Shown: positions 9,292-18,984, counted from the first letter of the stretch. The stretch is DNA of 64,000 bases from Chitinophagaceae bacterium (GCA_016721725.1 JADKHN010000001.1:1-64000); one strand, 5' to 3'. Notes: generated by a model from the sequence alone, not told the origin. Numbers and translations: made by a program.

Positions 9292-9792
9292 TTACTTGTT
9301 CATTTCCGGTAATTGTTTACCCAAAGGAGTGTATAAATATTTCTCCAGTAAACCTTCAACAATTGTCGCAGCTTCTATCAAAATGTCTTCTTCGTTAAAC
9401 TCATCATTAAATGTTGAGGTCAAATGTGCTAGTTCCTTATCAGCCCGTTTATAAACGCCAGCAAGAAGCCGATGTTTTACCGGGGAATGTCTGCGGGGTG
9501 AGTAATTGAAAACCGAACTGATCAATTTTAATACCATCACTTCGACGAGATGTTATTGAAGTCGTTACCAATGAATAAGCAGTCCCGACACATTCGCCTC
9601 TTAGACCGAGAAAGTCTAATATTAAGCGAACTGCAATCAAATTGCTGTCCTTAACACATCGATAAATGTCACCTTCTCCTTGATAATTATGACCTAGGAT
9701 TTTCTCTCTCGAAAAGTGCGGAGCAATGTAAGCCGATGCCGCAAATGCTTGTCAAGAAATTCGTCTTTGTCTGTTTGTGTAAGGTTGGTCAT
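9292..9792 (-). CDS. Hypothetical cytoplasmic protein, two frameshifts
   Basis: An ATG at 9792 opens MTNLTQTDKDEFLDKHL. The frame breaks after FRERK, continues in the second frame as ILGHNYQGEGDIYRCVKDSN and DFLGLRGECVGTAYSL, and continues in the third from about 9470 as HRLLAGVYKRADKELAHL to the C-terminal LGKQLPEMNK. Joined, it is about 166 residues, helical and charged near the end, with no signal peptide. I recognise no family. The two breaks sit in short homopolymers (AAAA and CCCC). Single-gene cassette between attC-like sites 9 and 10. Confidence 0.5.
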
Positions 9793-9798
9793 TGCATT

Positions 9799-9998
9799 GC
9801 CGCTAACGTCAAGGGCTTGGCGTCAGGCGGGATATTAGAATTTCGTCTGCCCAGCCGATGTCGCCCTTAGAATTTAGTTATTTGAAGTTACCAAAAATGC
9901 TTAAGAATAAACGGTCCAGCCCGAGCCACAGCCCTGGCCATGCACAAATGCTGAAGTTACATTGTCAGGCCCGCTTGCATAAACCCCATGTTGTAGGC
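9799..9998. repeat. attC-like site 10
   Basis: The boxes are GCCGCTAACG and GTTGTAGGC. It is close in sequence to sites 4, 9 and 11. The right box GTTGTAGGCATGTGCC matches GGCATTGCCTACAAC at 10463-10477. Confidence 0.8.
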
Positions 9999-10009
9999 AT
10001 GTGCCTTTG

Positions 10010-10467
10010 TCAATTTGCATTTGTCACACTACTTGTTGAAGCCTTTTTTCTTTTATAATAAAAAGCTTCTTTGTCACCTTTGCGAATGTAAATTAAAGTG
10101 TCTGCTGTAAGTGTTACAATTTTATTTTTACTTACCCAAAGTTTTCCAGTATAAAGTGTCATTACATTTCGTTTATACTGTACGTGAAATTTACTGTGTC
10201 TGATGAAGTAGAGTCTTCCAATAATAAGAAAATATTCTGCTTATTGTCGATTATGATGTCTGGAGTCGTCTCTGGTCTTGATGTTAACCAGTGTCCTGCA
10301 AGCAATGATTTGTCAAACTGTGATTTTGGCGTGGAGCAACTAATTACTGCTAGTAACGTCAAAATGAAAATTGTCCATATTGCAGCTTTTGCAATTGTTA
10401 GTCTCTGTATCAATTGTAAAACTTTCGATTTGTCCTTGCTTATGAAAAAGGAATTGTCATATGGCAT
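10010..10467 (-). CDS. Hypothetical lipoprotein, frameshifted
   Basis: A 101-codon frame carries a hydrophobic segment and lipobox (TIFILTLLAVISC). It then has GHWLTSRPETTPDIIIDNKQ and a lipocalin-like run, and stops at NEM. The next frame continues without a gap as MTLYTGKLWVSKNKIVTL and ADTLIYIRKGDKEAFYY to a TGA at 10010-10012. Together they give about 150 residues, probably a small periplasmic beta-barrel of the type that begins 'GxW'. The 30 residues before the signal segment are unusual for a lipoprotein, so the true start may be further in. Function unknown. Confidence 0.5.
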
Positions 10468-10468
10468 T

Positions 10469-10670
10469 GCCTACAACGTCAAGGGCTTGGCGTCAGGCGG
10501 GGTTTTAGGATTACGTCTGCCCGGCCGATGTCGCCCTAAGAATATAATTATTTGAAGTTACCAAAAATGCTCAAGAATAAACGGTCCAGCCCCGAGCTAC
10601 TGCCTGGCTATGCACAAGTGCTGAAGTTACATTGTCAGGCCCCGCTTGCGCCAAACCCCATGTTGCCTGC
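10469..10670. repeat. attC-like site 11
   Basis: The boxes are GCCTACAACG and GTTGCCTGCA. The arms are as in sites 4, 9 and 10. The right box GTTGCCTGCAGCTTT is an almost perfect match to AAAGTTGCAGGCAAC at 11388-11402. Confidence 0.83.
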
Positions 10671-10682
10671 AGCTTTTTTCCT

Positions 10683-11348
10683 TTAGGTAAGTAAGGTTAT
10701 ACAAATACCGATATGATCACTAATTTTTTTGTCGCAGTTCCATGTTTCAGGTGAAGGAGTAATTTGTTTTGCAAGGTTATCGCTTAAAACGATGTGATCA
10801 ACACTATCTGAGATAGAGGCAGTAGTATTTGTTAATGAAAGTCTCTTAAACGTATTTGCAAAGACTTTTCTTGCTTTATCACTTGGATAAGTATAGCCTG
10901 AGAAAGTGACATTAAAATCTCCTGCGATGCAGATATTTTTTAAGACTGATATTTTCTGAAAATCAGAGAGCTGACCTTGAAGGTCACTGTCAAAACGAGA
11001 GTCTTTGCCTCCGAATACGCCAATAATAGTTCCATAAACCGTCAACAAACCTATCGGCGTTTCTATATTTGCACAAACACTAGTATAGCTGTCAAACGTT
11101 TTGAATGATGGAAGCATACTATATTTTGACCAGATAGTTGTCCTGTATTCCCCTTCTTTGTATTTTATTCCATCGTAGACTTTGGGTAATGGCTCTGTCG
11201 ATATAGATGAGTATTTCTCACCTGGGTTTATAAGTGAATTAGTTTCTGTTAGTATTAAGATATCTGCATCAATTTTAGCTAACTGCTCAAGAATAAGTTG
11301 GTTTTTGTTCTTTTGAAGTCGTTCTAAATTCCAAGTTAATATTTTCAT
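10683..11348 (-). CDS. Endonuclease/exonuclease/phosphatase family protein 2
   Basis: The 221-residue product has the EEP signatures ILTWNLERLQ, ADILILTETNS, ICIAGDFNVTF, SVDHIVLSD and C-terminal SDHIGICITLL. The catalytic Glu, Asp/Asn and final His are all present. It has no signal peptide. The substrate is unknown; EEP members cleave nucleic acids or phospho-compounds using divalent metal. It shares the fold with the cassette gene at 4144-4857 but little sequence, so two EEP genes were acquired independently. The stop lies 12 bp from attC-like site 11. Confidence 0.8.
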   Translation of the reverse strand: MKILTWNLERLQKNKNQLILEQLAKIDADILILTETNSLINPGEKYSSISTEPLPKVYDGIKYKEGEYRTTIWSKYSMLPSFKTFDSYTSVCANIETPIGLLTVYGTIIGVFGGKDSRFDSDLQGQLSDFQKISVLKNICIAGDFNVTFSGYTYPSDKARKVFANTFKRLSLTNTTASISDSVDHIVLSDNLAKQITPSPETWNCDKKISDHIGICITLLT

Positions 11349-11393
11349 TATATAAGATTCTCTCTTCGAGTTAGTAGAGTGTTCGATAAAGTT

Positions 11394-11596
11394 GCAGGCA
11401 ACGGGCAGGTATTGCCGATGGTGGGGAATTAGAATTCCGTCCGCCCGGAACCGCTGCCTGGCTTTTTGATAAAGTTAAATATTAAGAACTAAAGCTGGGC
11501 TTTATTCGTCAAGCCCCGAACCGCAGCACAGCAGAATTACCGTTGCTGATTGCTCCAATGTCAAGCCCCACTATTGGCAATACCATGTTAGCTGCC
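11394..11596. repeat. attC-like site 12
   Basis: The boxes are GCAGGCAACG and GTTAGCTGCC. The arms are AGGTATTGCCGATGGTGGGG and CCCCACTATTGGCAATACC. The right box GTTAGCTGCCGTATA matches TTATGGCAGCTAAC at 14570-14583, so 11588-14580 is one cassette of three genes. Confidence 0.83.
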
Positions 11597-12892
11597 GTAT
11601 ATCTTTCTCTTCAATTTCACTGATTGCCTTTAACCTAACAAATGTTTTATAGAAATTATCTTTAAATGAGTAATTCTCGTCTGCACTAAACGATATTAGT
11701 TTATTTTTTTTTGCAAAGTATTCTAATATTGAATCAACTTGATAGAAGAAATCTTCGTTGTCAATAGTTTTATGTACTGCTCTTTCAGGATAAAATGTTT
11801 TAATAATATTTAGAGTGTCTTTTGAAAATTCGCTTGATCTGCTTAGAAATGAGAAAGAGTGTAATACTAGTTTTCTTACCCACGGTTCTTGATATTCATA
11901 GAATGCTTGGTCTGATAGGGGTTTAGTTCAAAAAATGGACGCTGCTTCTCAGAAAGGATACTTTCATACTCGTAATTAATTATTTCATAAGTTCTACTTT
12001 TTAAAATATTTTTTATAATACTTCTAAGGTGTGCCGTAGTTATTATTTTTTCATTTTTATATAATGCATTTGCCGCTAATTCTTCTGCAAGAAGATGTGT
12101 GAAGAATGGCATTCCATCAGAAAGCCAAATTATTATTTTAATAATTTCATCATCAAATGTGATATTCAACCTACTTGAACCAAAGTTTATTATTTCTAAA
12201 AGCTCACCCTCGGTCATTAATGGCAACTCTATATTTATTAAGCTTCTATTTATGCTTAAATGGCCTCCAAACAAATCATTTGAGGCATTTGCAACACCAG
12301 CCATAATAAATTTAGATGTTGAATTTTTATCAGATAGTATTTTTAATGTTTCAGAAAATAAAGTAATAGTTTCAACATCTTTAATCCTATCAAATTCATC
12401 TAGAATAAGTAATAGATTTTTGTTGGAAATTAGGTCGCAAAAGAAATTTGGAGATATTTTAGTTTCAATTATTTTTCCTTTTAAAATTTCTTTTTCAATT
12501 CCTCCTTCGGTTCCTGCATTTACTAAAAAGGGGACATTGAATCCAGCTTTTCCTTTTCCAGTTAGTTTAATTTTTTCATTTTCTTCCAGATTTAATTGCG
12601 ATGAATTTAAAATTGAAAAAAGTATAGATTCGTAAGTGTCATTGTAACTGCAGGTATGTGAAACTATTTTATATGGTATGTCGCTATTAATAGAAAATAC
12701 TTTGCTGGTAATATTTATTAACGAAGTTTTGCCAATACCCCTAAGTCCATAGATTAGGGCATGTCTGCCGGGGGTAACTAATGTTCTTAGGAGTAAAGAT
12801 TTTTCCTCAAGTCTACCAATAAACATATCTGGATTGTCTATTGGAACAGACGGTTTATAATATTCTGATATTTTCTTGAAGTAGTCAATCAT
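11571..12892 (-). CDS. AAA ATPase (STAND/ORC-like), frameshifted near C-terminus
   Basis: An N-terminal segment (MIDYFKKISEYYKPS...MFIGRLEEKSLLL) precedes Walker A GLRGIGKTS (about residue 50) and Walker B LLLILDEFDRI (about residue 166). The sensor-like region FIMAGVANASNDL and a helical C-terminal lid follow. The layout resembles the ORC/CDC6-like ATPases that often act as switch proteins in bacterial defence islands. The frame breaks near 11930; one added base gives PLSDQAFYEYQEPWVRKLVL and extends the protein by ~100 residues to a TAG at 11571, inside attC-like site 12. It is the third gene of a three-gene minus-strand operon with the DUF262 and nucleotidyltransferase genes. Confidence 0.68.
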
Positions 12893-12928
12893 GTTACAAT
12901 CACTAAAATTAAATTTACTATCCTGTTA

Positions 12929-13973
12929 TTATTCCTCAAATAGGGGTTGTAATAAATGCTCAAGAGCTTCTTCTCTTTTTTTCCTTGCCCCAAATCTGAA
13001 GATGCTCTCAGGTTTGAACCATATTGTATTACCCATTCGTTCATACCTGAAACATCAGCATCTTCTTTGTCAGTTGAAACATATCTGTCTATTTGGTCTG
13101 CAATATCTAATAATAAATGTCTGCCGACTTCCTTTTGGCTTCTCCAAAAGGTAACAAATGTTTCTTATGTGCAAGTAGAACAAATAAAGAATAGAAGTCA
13201 GTTTTCTTTGCCCATCTGGTTTTACTATTTGTTGGTAATAGGGATGCTATTTCTCTGTTAACTATATCAAATGTAAATCTCGTATCGCCTCTTTCGGGGA
13301 ACTCGTCTTCATACATTTCATAATATTTATCTAGAGTTAGTTTTTTGTTTTGTACTCCATGAATTGCAGCAATTGTCAATTCACTTATAAACTCAACATC
13401 AAGCATTCTTTTAACATCATTTGCAGTAAATATTCCTAACTCTCTCCAAATATCATCATCAGCAATTTCGTTCATGGTCTGAATAAATTGACCCCAATAT
13501 GTCGCTTGTCTTAATTCTTGTGAATTTAAGACTACATTATTTCTGTTTAATCTTGAAAATATTTCTCTTAATTCTTGGTCAGACATTTCTGGCAATTGGC
13601 GAATCACAAAAGAATAACTGTATATTTTTTTCTTTTGGTCAGAACTTAAATCATCAAATGTCATTTCAGCAAAAGTTGGGCTGTCTTTTGCATCCATTTG
13701 AAAAAGATTGTTGATAAATTCAAGACATGCAGTTATTCTCTGTTGCCCATCGACTACAATATACTGCTTCGTGCCATCTTCGTTAGTTATGTCCTGCATG
13801 TACAATTCAGGAACTGGATATGTATTCAAAATGGAGTCAATCAAAAAGCTTTTTTGTTTAGTAGTCCAAACCAGATTTCTCTGAAATGGAGGTTTCATTT
13901 GAAGTTGATGTAGTTCATCAGCTTGCTTAAACCATGCAATATCTCTACTAGTAGTTTGAATTATATTTGCCAT
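12929..13973 (-). CDS. DUF262 (GmrSD N-like) protein, frameshifted at C-terminus
   Basis: The N-terminal domain has the hallmarks of DUF262: IPPFQR-like KPPFQRNLVWTTKQ, IDSILNTYPVPELY and the signature VVDGQQRITACLEF (about residues 74-88), followed by FSRLNRNNVVLNSQELR. DUF262 is a ParB-like domain best known from the GmrSD type IV restriction enzymes. The annotated-looking stop at 13107 is a frameshift. The next frames give HLLLDIADQIDRYVSTDKED and, nearer the end, ARKKREEALEHLLQPLFEE to a TAA at 12929. The whole is about 345 residues. It starts 1 bp after the nucleotidyltransferase gene and precedes the ATPase, suggesting one complex or pathway. Confidence 0.75.
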
Positions 13974-13974
13974 A

Positions 13975-14552
13975 TTACTGTTTTAAGAGTTGGTCTTTTG
14001 CTTTAATTACACCGATTGATTGGTAAGATTTCAAAGCTTCGAAGTCTTTGTATATTCTAAAATTAATTTCTCTGTCTTTTGTGGGATCAAGTGTCATCAT
14101 TTCGTTCATTGCATTAACCCACTCTTTTCCAAATGGTAATATATGGACTATTCTATCAGTAGCAATTGTACCGTGATAAATAAATCTTTCTCTGTGTTCA
14201 TTTATAGCATTTTGCACGGCTGGTTTTAGTCTATGGTATTTTGGACCTATGTTTCTTAAAAATGCCAGGCAATATCAAAATAATGATTCGATATTATCGC
14301 AACATCAATATCTGAGTCGTCTTGAAACGCTTTGAAATTTTTCTTGGGGTTTAAGCTGAATCCAACAGCGGAACTACCTGTGAAAACAATTGCTTTTCTA
14401 TCAACACCTATTAATGTAGAAAGCCTTTCCTTCCAGTCTATATAACTTTCAAGGTCATTATTGAAAATATGGGGTATACGCTCAATAATCCATTTCGAAG
14501 TTGTATAGGAAACAGGTTCATTTAATATGTCGTCTACAAGCAATTCTTTCAT
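13975..14552 (-). CDS. Nucleotidyltransferase-fold protein, frameshifted
   Basis: Residues 58-83 read VFTGSSAVGFSLNPKK and then DDSDIDVAII: the GS...DxD motif of the pol-beta/minimal nucleotidyltransferase superfamily, with both metal-binding aspartates. The frame breaks after FDIAW near 14258; one added base gives FLRNIGPKYHRLKPAVQNAI and joins the second frame, giving about 192 residues. The enzyme would transfer a nucleotide to a protein, RNA or small molecule. It is the first gene of the operon with the DUF262 and AAA genes, with a 1-bp gap to DUF262. The trio looks like a compact defence or conflict module. Confidence 0.68.
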
Positions 14553-14574
14553 TTTTTAGGGTGTGTCGTTTATG

Positions 14575-14773
14575 GCAGCTAACGTCAAGGGCTTGCCGCA
14601 GTACAGTACTACGGAGAACGAAATCCTTCTTGCTGAAGTTAAATAATAAATTAAATTTCGAGAAGAGAACGGTATGCTAAATATGGATACCGGTAACGCG
14701 CCTCTTAGTAATGCCTAATATTTCTAATACTGACCACAAAAATGACAGTATTGCGGCAAACCCGCGTTATGCA
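14575..14773. repeat. attC-like site of A cassette, copy 3
   Basis: The boxes are GGCAGCTAACG and GTTATGC. This is a degraded copy with several small deletions relative to the others (GTACAGTACTACGG, GGTAACGCGCC). Confidence 0.8.
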
Positions 14774-15311
14774 GTAGGGTTTAACATGTTACTTTAACTG
14801 ACTCAGTGAACTTCTCAGCAGACTACTGTCCTGTTACCGTGATAGCCAGGTAGTAGTCACGGTAGTGGTTAACGTCTTGAAGGTTCTGGATATTTTAGAA
14901 AATTTATTGCGGCAATGTTTGATTGCCGCAGTCAATTTCAGGACGTTGAGGAGCTGACTATGAAGCGTCCCCAACTTTTGGCTGACCTGAATAAGACACC
15001 TGCTGAACAAAAAGACCATTTACCTTTGCGAATTTCTCCCGAAATAATGAGATTTTCTCCCTGATATAAATTGGATCTATGAAAATTGTGTCGAACTTCG
15101 CAGTGTCTTTTGTCTGTATCTGCTTACGAAAGCACTTTCGACGCCGCTCAGACAAAGACACCAACGCCCTTCCTATCGTCAGGGCTCCTTGCGGTAAATG
15201 GTCTTTTGCCTTTCGCATATTCAGGTCAGCCAAAAGTTGTATTGATTTTTTCTGCCCCCTTCGTCAAAATATCCAGAACCTTAGTCAAGCTCCCACTGCA
15301 GGATTTCGCAT
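14581..15311. repeat. A cassette, copy 3
   Basis: This is the most divergent of the seven copies, with many 1-4 bp indels spread over its length. It has the same inverted-duplication body as copy 1. It directly follows the AAA/DUF262/nucleotidyltransferase cassette. Confidence 0.82.
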
Positions 15312-16048
15312 AACGTCAAGGCTTGCCGCAGTACGGTACGGAGAACGAAATCCTTCTTGCTGAAGTTAAATAATAAATTAGAATTTCGAGAAAGAACGGT
15401 ATGCTAAATATGGATACCGGCCGCGCGCCTCTTGGTAATGCCTAATATTTCTAATATGCCCCAGCCACAAAAATGACAGTATTGCGGCAAACCCGCGTTA
15501 TGCGAAGGCCGGGTTTAACATGTACTTTAACTGACTCAGTGAACTTCTCAACCAGAACTACTGTCCTGTTACCGTGATAGTGGCCGTAGTCCTGGTAGTG
15601 GTTGCGTCTTGAAGGTTCTGGATATTTTAGAAAATTTATTGCGGCAATGTTTGATTGCCGCAGTCAATTTTCAGGACGTTAGGGGCTGACTATGAAGCGT
15701 CCCAACTTTTGGCTGACCTGAATAAGTTACCTACTGAACAAAAAAGACCATTTACCGCTGCGAATTTCTCCCGAAATAATGAGGATTTTCTCCTGATATA
15801 AATTGGATCTATGAAGAATTGTGTCGAACTTCGCAGTGTCTTTTGTCTGTATCTGCTTACGAAAGCACACTTTCGACGCCGCTCAGACAAAGACACCAAC
15901 GCCCTTCCTATCGTCAGGGCTCCTTGCGGTAAATGGTCTTTTTGCTCTTTCGCATATTCAGGTCAGCCAAAAGTTGTTTGATTTTTTTTCTGCCCCCTTC
16001 GTCAAAAATATCCAGAACCTTAGTCAAGCCACTGCCAGGATTTCGCAT
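15312..16048. repeat. A cassette, copy 4
   Basis: Tandem with copy 3. Its attC-like site spans 15307-15504 with right box GTTATGC, and the body is 15505-16048. The duplicated KVLDI/QLLADLN core is present on both strands. Confidence 0.84.
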
Positions 16049-16253
16049 AACGAGCAGGGCTTGCTGCAGTACGGATATTCGTTGCTGGGTCAGCCCGGTG
16101 TTAATGCCTATTAAAGAAACTGATTTTTCTTGACAACGGATAGCCTAATATGGAAATGCGGCCTCGCGGCTCCTAACCGAAGTCCAATAGCGATCAAATG
16201 CCTGGAGCATACCCACAGTCGCCCGTATTGCAGCAAACCCCATGTTGGACGCA
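16044..16253. repeat. attC-like site of B cassette, copy 2
   Basis: The boxes are GCATAACG and GTTGGACGC. It differs from copy 1 at 1319-1530 by only a handful of bases. The cassette body 16254-16403 also matches the body at 1531-1673 and has no convincing gene. Confidence 0.82.
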
Positions 16254-16403
16254 GTGCGAAGATGCTGGGTGGTTTGAGGTTAAAAGAGCCCATTACAAGT
16301 CCAGGATCTGAAAAGAGGCCCGATCCCCTTCCCCTACCGAATTAAAGGCTGATCGATAAGTGCTGGGTGATCGAAGTAATTCCCGTTCGAGGCATTGCGG
16401 TCC

Positions 16404-17145
16404 AACGTCAAGGGCTTGCCGCAGTACGGCCCTACGGAGAACGAAATCCTTCTTGCTGAAGTTAAATAATAAATTAGAATTTCGAGAAGAACGGTATGCT
16501 AAATATGGATACCGGCCGCGCGCCTCTTGGTAATGCCTAATATTTCTAATATGCCCCAGCCACAAAAATGACAGTATTGCGGCAAACCCGCGTTATGCGA
16601 AGGCCGGGTTTAACATGTACTTTAACTGACTCAGTGAACTTCTCAACCAGAACTACTGTCCTGTTACCGTGATAGCCAGGCCGTAGTCCTGGTAGTGGTT
16701 GGCGTCTTGAAGGTTCTGGATATTTTAGAAATTTATTGCGGCAATGTTTGATTGCCGCAGTCAATTTTCAGGACGTTGGGGGCTGACTATGAAGCGTCCC
16801 CAACTTTTGGCTGACCTGAATAAGTTACCTACTGAACAAAAAAAGACCATTTACCGCTGCGAATTTCTCCCGAAATAATGAGGATTTTCTCCTGATATAA
16901 ATTAGATCCATGAAGAATTGTGTCGAACTTCGCAGTGTTTTTTGTCTGTATCTGCTTACGAAAGCACAATTTCGACGCCGCTCCAGACAAAAGACACCAA
17001 CGCCCTCCCTATCGTCAAGGCTCCTTGCGGTAACTGGTCTTTTTTGCCTTTCGCATATTCAGGTCAGCCAAAAGTTGTTTGATTTTTCTGCCCCTTCGTC
17101 AAAAATATCCAGAACCTTAGTCAAGCCACTGCCAGGATTTCGCAT
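16404..17145. repeat. A cassette, copy 5
   Basis: The attC-like site is 16397-16599 with right box GTTATGC. The body 16600-17145 has the inverted duplication. In this copy the A run before GACCATTTACCGC is one longer than in copies 1, 2 and 4, which changes the reading frame. Confidence 0.84.
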
Positions 17146-17350
17146 AACGAACAGGGCTTGCTGCAGTACGGATATTCATAGCTGGGTCAGCCCGGTGTTA
17201 ATGCCTAATAAAGAAACTGATTTTTCTTGACAACGGGAAGCCTAATATGGAAATGCGGCCTCGCGGCTCCTAACCAATGTCCAATAGCGATCAAATGTCG
17301 GGAGCATACCCACAGTCGCCCGTATTGCAGCAAACCCAATGTTGGACGCA
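17141..17350. repeat. attC-like site of B cassette, copy 3
   Basis: The boxes are GCATAACG and GTTGGACGC. The site matches B copies 1 and 2, but its ~110-bp body (17351-17460) is different from theirs and holds no gene. Confidence 0.8.
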
Positions 17351-17460
17351 GTGCGAAAATGAGGGGTGGTTTGAGGTTAAAAACACTGATATTTTACTGT
17401 ACGGTCAGCAAAGAGATCCGATAATGAATACTGCTGGATCAAAATACTGTTCGAGGCATT

Positions 17461-17662
17461 GCGGTCCAACGGCCACGGCTTTGTGCAGGTGGGGGATTTT
17501 ATGACTGTCCGCCCGGGACTGAAGCACAAAAGCGTTACCGCTGATGAAGATAACAAATAAAAGAACAATAGAATTACGTCCGCCGGATATGAAGATGATA
17601 GCGATAAAATGCCGAAGATTACAACGTCAAGCCCCACTTGCACAAAACCGCCTGTTGTATGC
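17461..17662. repeat. attC-like site closing the 10.5-kb metal-efflux cassette
   Basis: The boxes are GCGGTCCAACG and GTTGTATGC. The arms GGCTTTGTGCAGGTGGGGG and CCCCACTTGCACAAAACC pair. The right box GTTGTATGCAGCCC matches GGGTTGCATACAAC at 28100-28113, more than 10 kb away. This defines 17654-28109 as a single cassette. Confidence 0.8.
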
Positions 17663-17729
17663 AGCCCGTACGAAGCGTTAACCAGCTTACTGATTGCTAT
17701 TACTTAGGGTGGTTGCCAGGAAGCGTGGG

Positions 17730-17802
17730 GCAAATGAAGCTGTTGGGGCTGGTTGGCTTCTGTGCCGATGGTTTTGTGCGCCAGCCCCAAGTGCTTTATT
17801 TG
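17730..17802. repeat. Two-stem hairpin element H1
   Basis: The outer stem is GCAAATGAAGC (17730-17740) with GCTTTATTTGC (17792-17802). The inner stem is GGGGCTGG (17745-17752) with CCAGCCCC (17781-17788). The loop TTGGCTTCTGTGCCGATGG is shared with H2-H4, while both stems differ from them but still pair. This is covariation, so a folded DNA or RNA is likely. It lies about 75 bp inside the left edge of giant cassette 1. Confidence 0.75.
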
Positions 17803-17909
17803 CAGCTCGGCCAAGTTAGCTGACTGTTTTATTTCCAAATGAACAGTAACACCGATCTTCTAAATGGGGTCTGCCGGGTTTTGCTGTGTCTGCCGAGAAT
17901 ATAGTTGAT

Positions 17910-18119
17910 GCCGATAGGAGCTTTGTGTCCGCCGAAAAGAAGTTTATAAAAGCCAAAGCCAGTTTTGTTAAAGGTGGCGGTAATTATGTCAAAGCCAAAG
18001 GAAACATTGAAACCGCCATCAGTAATTATGTCAACGCCAAAGGGAATTATGAAAGAGCCAACGGTAGTTATAATGTTGCCAAAAGGAATTATACTGTGTC
18101 CAGCCCGAATAATACCAAA
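17910..18119 (+). repeat. Ten 21-bp repeats encoding a heptapeptide repeat
   Basis: Ten consecutive 21-bp units, each normally starting GCC, run without a gap. In the plus frame they read ADRSFVS, AEKKFIK, AKASFVK, GGGNYVK, AKGNIET, AISNYVN, AKGNYER, ANGSYNV, AKRNYTV and SSPNNTK, with consensus A-K-G-N-Y-V-K. The open frame spans 17886-18320 (GTG start), but its last third runs through the terminator and the antisense end of the next gene. It may be a short repeat protein or a non-coding periodic tract. I know no matching family. Confidence 0.6.
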
Positions 18120-18149
18120 GACCGAAGAAAAAGTGAACCAGACAAAATA

Positions 18150-18177
18150 AAAAGTACCCTGTCCGCAGGGTACTTAT
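18150..18177 (-). terminator. Rho-independent terminator
   Basis: AAGTACCCTG and CAGGGTACTT form a stem with a short loop. On the minus strand it is followed by TTTTTATTTT, so it ends the 248-residue gene at 18201-18947. Confidence 0.75.
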
Positions 18178-18200
18178 ATATAATACTGTGTCTAACCAAA

Positions 18201-18947
18201 TTAGTCTTTACGGTTTTTGAACTCCAATTTGCTAACCTGTTTGTATTGTGGGCTTGTAGCACCATACACGGACTTAACATATTTCTTAACGTCGAGGGCA
18301 GTATTTACCAATCCAGTTAATGTATTGTAAAGCGTATTTTGTCTTGCAATACGACTGTTGCTCCAATTTGTATAGGTGTCAACTACAGCCGTATTTGCAG
18401 TTTTAAGAGCAGCTAATTTTGCCTGAATTGCCGTCACGGTTAAATCTGCCTCGTTTGGCTTGTAATTACCATCAGAAGAGAGCAACTCCACTAATTTATC
18501 AAGATGTTCAATTTGCAGATCGTAACTCTGCTGGCTTGATGAAATGGTTTTGTCTGGAGTTGTAGGTTCACCACCTGCTGGTGGCTGGGCTGGTGTTGCT
18601 TTTGGTGTTGCTCTTTGCCCTTGAAGCTTTCTGTTAATTGTTCTTGCATCTTTTACCGTTTCGGCAGAAGCATCAGTTGCATCTAAGGCATTGATGATTT
18701 TTGTTGCATAGGATTTTAAAGTTTTAAAAGCATCCATCCTTGTATTGGTTGCATTATTAAATGCGGTTTGGGTGGTCTTTACATCTTTCAATACGTTTTG
18801 CGATGCTGTTAATTGGGTTTGCAGGTTAGCAATTTTTAAAGCTTCCTTTGAGGGATTGTAGGATGCTCCGTAACCATTGCAAAAGGAAATTAAATCTTCA
18901 AAGTTGGCTACATTTTTGGCGTGGCCTGTTTCGGATGTACTTGGCAT
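18201..18947 (-). CDS. Hypothetical helical protein, 248 residues
   Basis: No signal peptide is seen. Two long helical halves (residues 30-110 and 130-235) are joined by a Pro/Ala/Gly-rich linker (TPAQPPAGGEPTTPDKT). The halves are rich in Ala, Leu, Lys and Thr with Asn-Thr-Arg and Trp-Ser-Asn-Ser-Arg motifs (NATNTRMDAFKTL, YTNWSNSRIARQNTLY), suggesting a duplicated helical hairpin. I do not recognise the family. It has its own promoter-like sequence and a terminator, so it is probably transcribed apart from the metal operon next to it. Confidence 0.7.
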   Translation of the reverse strand: MPSTSETGHAKNVANFEDLISFCNGYGASYNPSKEALKIANLQTQLTASQNVLKDVKTTQTAFNNATNTRMDAFKTLKSYATKIINALDATDASAETVKDARTINRKLQGQRATPKATPAQPPAGGEPTTPDKTISSSQQSYDLQIEHLDKLVELLSSDGNYKPNEADLTVTAIQAKLAALKTANTAVVDTYTNWSNSRIARQNTLYNTLTGLVNTALDVKKYVKSVYGATSPQYKQVSKLEFKNRKD

Positions 18948-18984
18948 AGTGGTAAATTTTAGGGTGAATGATTTTTTACGACTA

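Noticed and set aside
12099..12635. 178-codon plus-strand frame inside the AAA ATPase gene
   Set aside because: It is antisense to clear Walker A and Walker B motifs and has no ribosome-binding or domain support.
597..17662. Reading the ~200-bp repeats as insertion-sequence remnants or riboswitches
   Set aside because: There are no transposase, terminal target duplications or consistent position before genes. The matched outer boxes fit integron-type sites much better.
17910..18119. Possible CRISPR array (regular short units)
   Set aside because: The units are contiguous 21-mers with no separate spacers and follow codon phasing. There are no cas genes.
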